A stretch of 18,376 nucleotides of DNA, taken from the NCBI GenBank assembly GCA_023245475.1, contig JAHFKF010000017.1:1-18376 (forward strand). Reading direction: 5' to 3'. The DNA is from Candidatus Levyibacteriota bacterium (GTDB lineage: Bacteria > Patescibacteriota > Microgenomatia > Levybacterales > UBA12049). The notes under the pieces are model-generated. The model worked only from the letters and a program-made list of their open reading frames with translations. It was not told the origin of the DNA and did no database searches. Shown one piece after another: positions 1 to 7,184 of this stretch. Made by a program: the position numbers and the translations under genes. Numbering within the stretch: position 1 is the stretch's first letter; every line of letters starts with the position of its first letter.

Positions 1-404
1 ATAAAATTTCAGCAGACCTTGGCAAAGCAATGTTATCAATAAATGCGGTTAAAGGTTTTGAGATCGGCTCAGGTTTTGAAGGAACTAAGAGCAAAGGCAG
101 TGAACATAATGATATTTTTTATACCGATGCCCATGGTGACGTAAAAACGAAAACAAATAATGCAGGAGGAACACTTGGCGGAATTTCTAATGGTCAACCA
201 ATTCATTTCAGAGTTGCTTTCAAACCGGTATCAACAATCATGAAAGAGCAGCAGACACTGAATACAAATAATAAAGCAGTTATATTAAAAGCACATGGAA
301 GACATGATCCATGTGTATTACCGAGAGCTGTTCCAATTGTCGATGCCATGGGCGCACTTGTAATTATGGATCATTACCTAAGGCACAAAGCACAAAATTT
401 ATAA
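1..404 (+). CDS. aroC: Chorismate synthase, C-terminal part (5' end outside window)
   Basis: This gene enters from the left edge, reading in frame from base 3. The product converts 5-enolpyruvylshikimate-3-phosphate to chorismate, the last step of the shikimate pathway in the cytosol, using reduced FMN. The visible C-terminal third carries the family's conserved blocks: an SINAVKGFEIGSGF segment, a GGTLGGISNGQPI segment and GRHDPCVLPRAVPIVDAM close to the end. The ATG at 30 is an internal methionine, because the conserved sequence continues upstream of it. The stop TAA is followed by a single T and then the ATG of the prephenate dehydratase gene, so the two are almost certainly cotranscribed and act in consecutive parts of phenylalanine synthesis. 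Confident assignment; only the N-terminal part is unseen. Confidence 0.96.
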   Translation, partial: KISADLGKAMLSINAVKGFEIGSGFEGTKSKGSEHNDIFYTDAHGDVKTKTNNAGGTLGGISNGQPIHFRVAFKPVSTIMKEQQTLNTNNKAVILKAHGRHDPCVLPRAVPIVDAMGALVIMDHYLRHKAQNL

Positions 405-405
405 T

Positions 406-990
406 ATGAAACCTGAAAATATAACAATTGGTATTCAAGGAGGAAAAGGAAGTTTTAATGAAGAAGCAATACTAAACTATCTTAAAAAAAAGAACATTAC
501 TAACTACAAAATTGAATATCTCTTCACGTCAGCAAATGTCCTCAAAGCCCTTCATCAAGGCAAGATTGATCAAGGACAGTTTGCGATTCATAATTCACTA
601 GGCGGCAGGGTGCATGAAAGTTTAGAAGCAATGGCACAGTACAAATTTGCTATTCTTGAGCAATATACAATCACCATTGCCCATGCACTGATGATGAGAA
701 AAGATGCAACGATTAAAGATATCACAACCATCATGACACATCCGCAGGTACTTGCTCAATGCAAGAATAATCTTGAGAAGAAATATCCTAACATAGGAAA
801 AATCTCAGGGGAAGGAGAATTTATGGACCCAGCATTTGTCGCTCAAAAAATGAGTGAAAGAAAGTTGCCTAAGAATATAGCAACGATGAGCACCAAAGTG
901 CTAGCAAGCATTTATGATCTAACTATTGTAGAAGATAATTTACAAGACGTTCAGGAGAACTACACGACGTTTATCCTCGCTGAAAGATAA
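406..990 (+). CDS. pheA: Prephenate dehydratase-like protein, no ACT domain
   Basis: 194 aa, covering only the two-lobed periplasmic-binding-fold catalytic domain. The family decarboxylates and dehydrates prephenate to phenylpyruvate. Seen: a glycine-rich N-terminal motif (GKGSF, 13-17), THPQVLAQC (111-119) matching the family's SHPQALAQC, and NYTTF (185-189) matching the catalytic N-x-T-R-F. Thr187 aligns with the essential threonine but the following Arg is Thr. The usual ENS motif reads HNS (62-64). The C-terminal ACT domain that normally gives feedback inhibition by phenylalanine is absent, and so is a chorismate mutase domain. Start ATG lies one base after the aroC stop and has no Shine-Dalgarno site. 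The neighbour aroC supports an aromatic amino acid role. Because two motif residues deviate, substrate and activity are less certain than family membership. Confidence 0.85.
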   Translation: MKPENITIGIQGGKGSFNEEAILNYLKKKNITNYKIEYLFTSANVLKALHQGKIDQGQFAIHNSLGGRVHESLEAMAQYKFAILEQYTITIAHALMMRKDATIKDITTIMTHPQVLAQCKNNLEKKYPNIGKISGEGEFMDPAFVAQKMSERKLPKNIATMSTKVLASIYDLTIVEDNLQDVQENYTTFILAER

Positions 991-994
991 CCAT

Positions 995-2941
995 TTATTT
1001 CTGAACTTCATAGATAACATAACCATCATTATATATTTCTTTAACTCCTGGGATTTCAAGCAAGACTGGATGTTCTTTGTCAGAAAAGATATATCGTATC
1101 TGTTTATCTTTAAGCAAGGTTGCAATCCGAGGTTTGTCCTGCTCTGAGAGTACCAAAGCAAGATCAGCTACACGAGCATCAATCACATTGTTTGGAACTC
1201 CTATTTGCGCCGAGGAAGCAAAGTAACTTCTCTTGTTGGCAAGCATTGGAACAGTTATTGTTGAGCTATCATACCAACGCCTGATATCTTCTTGACGCGC
1301 TGAATACGCAAAAAGCTCTAAAACAGTATCTGTATATTGCCCACGTTGCTCAAGAAACATGAGAGCTCGATGGTAAGGGGATGACAAGGATTGAACATTT
1401 TGAGGATGTACGACTGCATACCACATATACCAAGTTGATGGCAATGTCAAAACAACAAACAATACGACAGTAATGGATTTGATCACACCACTAAAACGGA
1501 ATCGCAATGAAAGCAGATACCCAAATCCAACGGCAGCAAATAAGCTGGACAAGAAAAGATAGTACATGCTCATCTGGATAATCTCAAAGACTTTGCCAGT
1601 CTGAATAAAAAGAATCGGCACAGTAAGCGAGATAAGAAGCATAACTGAAAGAGAAAGTGCAAACACCGAAGGTCGTTTTTTCTTTTGCCATCCTAGGATG
1701 CCAAGACCTATAAAACCGAAGAGTCGTATGCCAAGATTACCAATGATAAAAAGAAACAAGCCATATGAATACGTTTTTAAAATTCCAAGCAAAACATTGT
1801 TGTGTGTATAAGTATATATTTTTTCGTTGTAACCATACCAACTAAAACCTTGCAGTAATTTTTCAGCAGGCCAAAGAGGGAAAAATATCAGACTCCCGGC
1901 ATTACCAACAAGTATGCCATACGTCATAAATAACAACATGCTCAATCCGAAACAAGCAAATAATAAACCAAATCTTTTTTTCCATACTTCGGCTAAGAGA
2001 CTAACAACAAGCCCTGAAAGGAGCACAATTCCAGCATAGACCTTAAACATAGCAACAAGTCCACCTGAAAGAACTAAGAGACCAAGAAAGCCTTTCTTGT
2101 GAGTTTGCAAATACGAAAGCAACGAAAACAACGCAAGAAGTAATATAGCAATTGAAAAAGAAAATGGTGGATTATAGAGTGATAAGGCAGGTTGTTGAAT
2201 CACAAAGGCGTTGCCTAAATTAAGCTCGGGATACCCAAGAAGATGATAGATAAAAGCAAAGCTTCCTGCAAACATGGTGAGAAAAACTCCAATGAGAGAG
2301 GTCATAACTTTCTTGGTCCAAGTGAACAATAAAACATAGACACCCAGTCCCCACATGCCAGCAATAACAAGAGGAAACAAATGAAAATGAAGAGAAAATG
2401 GAGAAAACCCAATTAAACTCACCATCTTCGCTAAGAGGAAATCATAAAAGAAATGATATCCCCGTAACTGTGCTCCGGCAACGGTTGGGACATCCGGCGG
2501 GAAATGTACTTGCATCTCACGAATAAGTGAGAGATGCCACTGATCATCAATGGAATACATGATCTTATCCCCCGATATACCAATTGATAATTGTGGGAAG
2601 GCAAAGATGATTACAAAAGCACTTAAGATAAAAAGCGGCATTCGATGCTTCTGCTCAAGAGCGGGTAACTTCAATGCCTTTTGTCTGATTGCAAGCACAA
2701 GGATAATAAGAAGAAAAGGGAAAACTAACCACTCAAGATGCAGCCATGACAACAGATATGTCACAAAGGTAAATAGAAGACTACCACTGACAAGCGAGAC
2801 AAACAGGGTTTCAAGAAAAGAAAGTTTTAGTTTGAGACGAAAAAGAAAATATTTTCCAGGGAGGTAAAATCCAATCAGAAGAAACAGCAAGAAAAGAATC
2901 ACCGCCCAAAAACCTGAAATCATATAGTATAATAGTATCAC
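995..2941 (-). CDS. Polytopic membrane protein, putative GT-C-type glycosyltransferase
   Basis: 648 aa with roughly a dozen hydrophobic segments spread over residues 8-500, followed by a soluble C-terminal domain of about 140 residues. After the first three membrane segments comes a loop with SIDDQWHLSLIREM (Asp132, Asp133, His136) and then GYHFFYDFLLA. Acidic residues in the first large external loop followed by an aromatic-rich motif are typical of GT-C enzymes that use lipid-linked sugars, but I do not recognise a specific family. The C-terminal YIFSD...VYEV-like domain resembles that of other bacterial membrane glycosyltransferases. The start is uncertain: GTG at 2941 or ATG at 2923, neither with a Shine-Dalgarno site. 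It converges on pheA with only 4 nt between the stops and diverges from pheS across 6 nt. Function is an inference. Confidence 0.6.
   Translation of the reverse strand: MILLYYMISGFWAVILFLLFLLIGFYLPGKYFLFRLKLKLSFLETLFVSLVSGSLLFTFVTYLLSWLHLEWLVFPFLLIILVLAIRQKALKLPALEQKHRMPLFILSAFVIIFAFPQLSIGISGDKIMYSIDDQWHLSLIREMQVHFPPDVPTVAGAQLRGYHFFYDFLLAKMVSLIGFSPFSLHFHLFPLVIAGMWGLGVYVLLFTWTKKVMTSLIGVFLTMFAGSFAFIYHLLGYPELNLGNAFVIQQPALSLYNPPFSFSIAILLLALFSLLSYLQTHKKGFLGLLVLSGGLVAMFKVYAGIVLLSGLVVSLLAEVWKKRFGLLFACFGLSMLLFMTYGILVGNAGSLIFFPLWPAEKLLQGFSWYGYNEKIYTYTHNNVLLGILKTYSYGLFLFIIGNLGIRLFGFIGLGILGWQKKKRPSVFALSLSVMLLISLTVPILFIQTGKVFEIIQMSMYYLFLSSLFAAVGFGYLLSLRFRFSGVIKSITVVLFVVLTLPSTWYMWYAVVHPQNVQSLSSPYHRALMFLEQRGQYTDTVLELFAYSARQEDIRRWYDSSTITVPMLANKRSYFASSAQIGVPNNVIDARVADLALVLSEQDKPRIATLLKDKQIRYIFSDKEHPVLLEIPGVKEIYNDGYVIYEVQK
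2928..2933 (+). promoter_or_regulatory. Candidate pheST promoter -10 (TATAAT)
   Basis: A perfect TATAAT lies 14 nt before the pheS ATG. With a start point about 7 nt downstream, the leader would be only about 8 nt. No convincing -35 hexamer is visible at 16-18 bp. The box lies inside the first codons of the divergent membrane-protein gene. Confidence 0.5.
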
Positions 2942-2947
2942 AACAAT

Positions 2948-4024
2948 ATGAAAGAATCATTGCTACGTTTAAAAAATAGTGCTATATCTCTTATCTTAGA
3001 CACAAATAATCAAGATGAGCTTGAAGAACTACGTATTCAATTCTTGGGGAGAAATGGAGAACTTACTCAACTGCTTAAAGGCTTACCAAAAGTTGCCAAA
3101 GAAGATCGTCCAGAAGTAGGACGTGTTGCAAATGAAGTCAAACAAATTATTGAGAATGCCCTTATGCAGCAAGGGAGTGCAGCAAAGGAACAAAAAATAA
3201 AGACCACACTTGATGTTACAGAGCCTGGCATAAGACCATCACTGGGGCATACCCATCTGGTAACACAAGCAATTACTGAAATTACAGAAATTTTTGAAAG
3301 AATTGGATTTAGCAGAGTTCGATACCCAGAAGTAGAATGGGATTGGTACGCATTTACCGCACTTAACTTTCCGGATAATCATCCTGCCCGTGATGACTGG
3401 GAAACATTTTTTATTGATCATAAACCAGATCCGAAGAAGGGGACAATGCTCTTAACACCACACACCTCATCAGGTCAGATACGTGAAATGGTAAGCGCGG
3501 TAAAGTCGCAAACTGAAGGACAGAAAGCACCAATTGAGATTAAAATGTTAAATATTGCAAAGACGTATCGTCGGCAATCGGATGTTTCTCATACACCAAT
3601 GTTTCATCAATTCGAGACACTTGTCATTGGACAAAATATTTCGATTGCACATCTTAAGGGAGTTCTTGACTATTTTGTAAAATCATACTTTGGATCAAAA
3701 CGCACATCACGAATTAGACCTTACCATTTTCAATTTACGGAGCCGTCATTTGAAACAGACGTCTCTTGTGGAGTTTGTGATGGAAAAGGAAACTTACCAA
3801 ATGGTGAAGCTTGCAAAATGTGCAAAGAAGGATGGCTTGAATTAGGAGGCGCAGGAATGGTGCATCCCAACGTTCTTAAGGCATGCGGACTTGATCCCAA
3901 AAAATATTCTGGCTTCGCATCTGGTTGGGGAGTAGAGCGCGTACTCACCATGAGAGAAGGAATGCAAATTGACGATATCCGTTTACTCTATGCAAATGAC
4001 CTAGACTTTTTAAAACAGTTTTAA
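2948..4024 (+). CDS. pheS: Phenylalanine-tRNA ligase alpha subunit
   Basis: 358 aa, near the usual bacterial length. The alpha subunit holds the class II catalytic core of the (alpha-beta)2 enzyme that charges tRNA-Phe. Residues 1-85 form the predicted N-terminal coiled-coil arm that contacts tRNA. Seen next: NFPDNHPARD (140-149), LTPHTSSGQIREM (169-181), motif 2 YRR...HTPMFHQFE (207-223), FTEPSFETDV (263-272) and motif 3 GWGVERV (326-332). A CGVC...CKMC pair (274-277, 289-292) ahead of GWLELGGAGMVHP suggests a zinc site, as seen in many PheS proteins. The TAA stop is one base before pheT, so the subunits are made from one message. The ATG has no Shine-Dalgarno sequence and follows a candidate -10 box by 14 nt. 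Confidence 0.97.
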   Translation: MKESLLRLKNSAISLILDTNNQDELEELRIQFLGRNGELTQLLKGLPKVAKEDRPEVGRVANEVKQIIENALMQQGSAAKEQKIKTTLDVTEPGIRPSLGHTHLVTQAITEITEIFERIGFSRVRYPEVEWDWYAFTALNFPDNHPARDDWETFFIDHKPDPKKGTMLLTPHTSSGQIREMVSAVKSQTEGQKAPIEIKMLNIAKTYRRQSDVSHTPMFHQFETLVIGQNISIAHLKGVLDYFVKSYFGSKRTSRIRPYHFQFTEPSFETDVSCGVCDGKGNLPNGEACKMCKEGWLELGGAGMVHPNVLKACGLDPKKYSGFASGWGVERVLTMREGMQIDDIRLLYANDLDFLKQF

Positions 4025-4025
4025 T

Positions 4026-5975
4026 ATGAATATTCAAATTTTAGACAGTTGGCTAAGAGACCATCTCAAAACAAAAGCAACTCCGAAACAAATCGCTTCG
4101 ATGCTTTCGTTATCAAGTGTTTCTGTGGAGCGGCTTGAAAAGCAAAAAAATGATTGGCTCTATGATATTGAAGTGACGACAAACAGACCTGATCTCATGT
4201 CTGTAGTCGGGCTTGCCCGCGAAACAGCAACAGTGCTTAATGCCAATAGAATTGAAGCAAGTTTCAAATCCCCCCAACTCCCTCTAGTAAAAACTGCATC
4301 CCGCAGGACAGGGGATGTAATCGTAATCAACAATGATCCAAAACTAGTTCACCGTGTTTGTGCAGTTGTCATGGAAGTAAAGGTCAAAAACTCACCAGCA
4401 ATCATTAAAGACCGTTTAGAAGCAACTGGTATCCGAAGTCTCAATAATCTTATTGATGTTACTAACTATGTCATGCGAGTCATTGGACATCCAACCCACG
4501 TATTTGATTTCGATAGACTCAATACCAAAACACTGACAATTAGAGAATCAAAGGCAGGAGAAAAAATACTGACACTTGATAAAAAATCCCATACCTTGCC
4601 GGGAGGAGATATTGTTGCAACAAACGATGCCGGAGAAATTGTTGACTTACTTGGCATCATGGGGCTTGAGAATAGTGTCGTGACAAACGATACAAAGAGA
4701 ATTCTTTTCTTTATTGATAACAACGAACCAACGCATATGAGAAAAACCTCTATGACACTGAGTATTCGCTCTGAAGCAGTTGTTCTCAATGAAAAAGCAA
4801 TTGATCCAGAACTTGCGATAGATGCATTATTGTATGGAATCGCTTTGTTTGAAGAAATTGCTGATGGCAAAGTTGTTTCACCAATTGTTGATATCTATCC
4901 AAAGAAAGTTGTCGTAAAAGAGATAACTGTTTCAGAAAAACAAATTAACACCGTCATTGGTGTGCAAATTCCACTGAAGAAATCAGCTGAAATTCTTAAA
5001 GGCCTTGGCTTTGCTGTTACGATTCATAATGATTCACTGACGGCAACACCTCCAACATTCAGAGCACATGACATGGAGATTCCTGAAGACTTAATTGAAG
5101 AAATTGCTCGTATCTATGGATATCATAACATCCCAAGTTTACTGCCTCCGCTTATTGATAAACCAAGTAACATTTACGACGCTCTCTATTGGGAGAATCG
5201 AACAAAGAATGCGTTGAAGTATTGGGGTTTTACGGAAGTGTACACATACCCAATGATCGGCAAAGAGCTTTATCATGGAGATATAAAAGACGCTATAACG
5301 ATTGCCAATCCACTGTCTGAAGACATGGTCTATATGAGAAATACACTTGTTCCAAGCCTCTTGGAAGTAACCAAAAAGAATAAAAATCATGACAGCATCC
5401 AAATATTTGAACTTGCAAACGTGTATATACCACGTCATCATGATTTACCAAATGAACAACCAGTACTTGCAGGGGTTGTCAAAAAACCGCGTGCGTCTTT
5501 CTATGAAGTAAAAGGCGTAATTGAGCAATTGTTGCAAGATCTAGGAATCACGGATCTGGTATGGACACCTGATACTACCGACAATAGTGCCGTTGTGCAC
5601 CAGAATAAAGAAGAACTAGGAAAGATTCGAATTTTGGAAAAACATGTCATTGTCTTCTCCCTCGACTTTGCAAAAGTATTAGAGCATGCAACTAGTACAA
5701 AAAAATATCAACCACTGAGCAAGTATCCAGCACTGGTTGAAGATCTCTCAGTCGTTGCATCTGGACATGTCCTTACCGGAGATATCATCGAAACAATACA
5801 AAAACAGAATGCATTGATTCGGGAAGTAACGCTGATCGATAAATATAAGGACACACGAACATTTCATATTGTGTATCAAAGTTACCAAAAGAACTTGACC
5901 AACCAAGATATTATTCCTATTCGAGAAAAGGTTGCCCAAGCACTACATACTAAATTCAGCGCCACAATTAAATAA
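4026..5975 (+). CDS. pheT: Phenylalanine-tRNA ligase beta subunit, short form
   Basis: 649 aa, clearly shorter than the usual 780-800. The beta subunit carries the B3/B4 editing domain, the B5 domain, a non-catalytic class II-like core and a C-terminal anticodon-binding domain. The N-terminal B1 segment (1-36) runs almost directly into DIEVTTNRPDLMSVVGLARE (47-66), so the EMAPII-like tRNA-binding domain normally inserted there is missing. The B3/B4 region follows (about 85-275), then the B5 region ending near EIARIYGYHNIP, the core, and a ferredoxin-fold anticodon-binding domain from about residue 563, starting at SKYPALVEDLSVV. It follows pheS after a single T in a TAATATG junction. No frameshift is seen at the deletion point, so the short form looks genuine. 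Confidence 0.95.
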   Translation: MNIQILDSWLRDHLKTKATPKQIASMLSLSSVSVERLEKQKNDWLYDIEVTTNRPDLMSVVGLARETATVLNANRIEASFKSPQLPLVKTASRRTGDVIVINNDPKLVHRVCAVVMEVKVKNSPAIIKDRLEATGIRSLNNLIDVTNYVMRVIGHPTHVFDFDRLNTKTLTIRESKAGEKILTLDKKSHTLPGGDIVATNDAGEIVDLLGIMGLENSVVTNDTKRILFFIDNNEPTHMRKTSMTLSIRSEAVVLNEKAIDPELAIDALLYGIALFEEIADGKVVSPIVDIYPKKVVVKEITVSEKQINTVIGVQIPLKKSAEILKGLGFAVTIHNDSLTATPPTFRAHDMEIPEDLIEEIARIYGYHNIPSLLPPLIDKPSNIYDALYWENRTKNALKYWGFTEVYTYPMIGKELYHGDIKDAITIANPLSEDMVYMRNTLVPSLLEVTKKNKNHDSIQIFELANVYIPRHHDLPNEQPVLAGVVKKPRASFYEVKGVIEQLLQDLGITDLVWTPDTTDNSAVVHQNKEELGKIRILEKHVIVFSLDFAKVLEHATSTKKYQPLSKYPALVEDLSVVASGHVLTGDIIETIQKQNALIREVTLIDKYKDTRTFHIVYQSYQKNLTNQDIIPIREKVAQALHTKFSATIK

Positions 5976-5978
5976 TTC

Positions 5979-6007
5979 TTGCCAAAGATCTAGATCACTG
6001 CTACAAT
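5979..6007 (+). promoter_or_regulatory. Leaderless promoter for the 6014 gene
   Basis: TTGCCA at 5979-5984, a 17-bp spacer, then TACAAT at 6002-6007, with TGC directly before the hexamer (extended -10). Six bases (ACCCCC) separate the -10 from the ATG. Initiation at the normal distance would fall on or next to the A of the start codon. Confidence 0.75.
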
Positions 6008-6013
6008 ACCCCC

Positions 6014-6400
6014 ATGGAACTTCGTAGAACAGTTGACTACAAACTCACCGAGCAGTCCATTTACAACTTAAAAGAAGCTGGAATGTTACCAAAATCTACT
6101 GTGCAAATACAGGCACTTATTCGTTGTGTTCATTGTGTCCTTGGACGAGCTGAAGGATTTGATCCCAAAGAACGAGACGCACAAGCATGCTCTAGTGGAC
6201 TTATTCTCAAATCATCCGTTCGGGAGATGCTCAGGGGATTGGTTAGGAAGAACATTGTGACGGAACGGATTTTAGCAGAAGAGGATACATTACCAGAGCC
6301 AAACGCACCTACCACCGTTGTCTATGACATCACTGACGCAGTAAAAAAGAAATTAATCGGGGAACAACCACTTCCCAATTGCCAACTACGAAAGCCGTAA
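6014..6400 (+). CDS. Unknown 128-aa protein, possible winged-helix fold
   Basis: I do not recognise this protein. It is soluble, has no signal peptide, and has four cysteines (38, 41, 59, 123), the first two as CVHC. The segment 66-115 reads as a helix, SSVREMLRGLVRKNIV, then a polar loop, then TVVYDITDAVKKKL. That pattern resembles the end of winged-helix DNA-binding domains, where a final strand is followed by a helix. This is only an inference. The gene has one of the best promoters in the window, predicted to give an mRNA starting at the ATG. It lies 38 nt after pheT and converges on the next gene with 16 nt between stops, so it is a single-gene unit. The ATG at 6014 is fixed by the promoter position. 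Confidence 0.75.
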   Translation: MELRRTVDYKLTEQSIYNLKEAGMLPKSTVQIQALIRCVHCVLGRAEGFDPKERDAQACSSGLILKSSVREMLRGLVRKNIVTERILAEEDTLPEPNAPTTVVYDITDAVKKKLIGEQPLPNCQLRKP

Positions 6401-6416
6401 GGATTATTTTGAAGCG

Positions 6417-7124
6417 TTATACTTGCATTGGAACTACATCAGAGAGAAGGTTATCAAGGCGTTGAAGTTCTTTGTTGGTAAGATCTCTATACTTACCATT
6501 TTGATCCACTCGAGTTTGCCGTCGCTCTCGAGCTCCTGCCAGATTACGATATCGTTCGATATCAGTTGCCGAAAATGGAGACATATCTAAAAGCTCTCGC
6601 CCCCAGACCTGTATATGAGAACCCTCTTCTTGAGGATTATAATCAAGAAGAACCGTTGTTTTATCTATCTGAGAAATAAACTTATGGTCAATAATGACTT
6701 CAACTCTCCGTCGTGGACTAGCTGGAGAGAGCTTTGTTTCATCAGGGACACGGTTAATCGTAACGCAATTAATGTGAGAAACGAGTCCTGGTCGTGGTGT
6801 AAGATAGAGAACATCTACTGGTACACGCTCTCCATAATTAGGATCCTTGACCGGGATAGCATGTTTATCAAACTTGGAAAACAATTTCTGCACATTACCC
6901 AAAATTGCACCAGGCAATCGATCTTTTTCATCCACAGAATACACTTCTGTCCTATCAGCTACATCTAATAAATAAAACGGTTTTACGCTGAGCATTCCTT
7001 CCCAATCAATGGCATCTCTCCTCATCATCACCACTGGCCGATCAAATGTTGATCTCCTCTTTCTCCTCTCAGCTGTCAAATCAATAACATTACCGCCCAT
7101 AGAGCCACTTTGTTCTTTGTTCAT
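6417..7124 (-). CDS. Unknown 235-aa soluble protein
   Basis: Not recognised. The protein has no membrane segment or signal peptide. The N-terminal 35 residues are polar and basic (an ERRKRRS stretch at 20-26), probably flexible. The centre (about 35-190) alternates short hydrophobic strands and looks like a folded mixed alpha/beta domain, with segments such as VPVDVLYLTPRPGLVSHINC and RRRVEVIIDHKFISQIDKT. The last 45 residues are charged and helical. The ATG at 7124 is chosen because a TATAAT extended -10 lies 10 nt upstream. The gene is downstream of, and on the same strand as, the penicillin-binding protein gene (60-nt gap), but it has its own promoter. It converges on the 6014 gene. The even coding signal over 700 bases makes it a real gene; its function is open. 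Confidence 0.75.
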   Translation of the reverse strand: MNKEQSGSMGGNVIDLTAERRKRRSTFDRPVVMMRRDAIDWEGMLSVKPFYLLDVADRTEVYSVDEKDRLPGAILGNVQKLFSKFDKHAIPVKDPNYGERVPVDVLYLTPRPGLVSHINCVTINRVPDETKLSPASPRRRVEVIIDHKFISQIDKTTVLLDYNPQEEGSHIQVWGRELLDMSPFSATDIERYRNLAGARERRQTRVDQNGKYRDLTNKELQRLDNLLSDVVPMQV

Positions 7125-7134
7125 AATACAGAGG

Positions 7135-7143
7135 ATTATACCA
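7135..7143 (-). promoter_or_regulatory. Extended -10 promoter for the 6417-7124 gene
   Basis: On the minus strand the sequence reads TGG followed by TATAAT, a perfect -10 hexamer with the TGn extension. It lies 10 nt before the ATG at 7124, so the leader would be 3-4 nt. The -35 position reads TTTCTT, which is weak and fits reliance on the extended -10. Confidence 0.6.
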
Positions 7144-7184
7144 TTAATCTAGATCCTAAGAAATAGCCTACGGGAAAGTTCACT

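Noticed and set aside
400..405. TATAAT immediately before the pheA ATG (and a similar one before pilO)
   Set aside because: It arises from the TAATATG stop-start junction; a start point would fall inside the downstream gene, so it is not a useful promoter for a full-length product.
3767..3826. CGVC...CKMC in PheS as a foreign zinc-finger insertion
   Set aside because: Cysteine pairs at this place, before the GWLE...GMVHP motif, occur in many bacterial PheS proteins.
4466..4870. 134-codon minus-strand frame inside pheT
   Set aside because: It lies entirely within conserved PheT coding sequence, with no promoter or recognisable motif.
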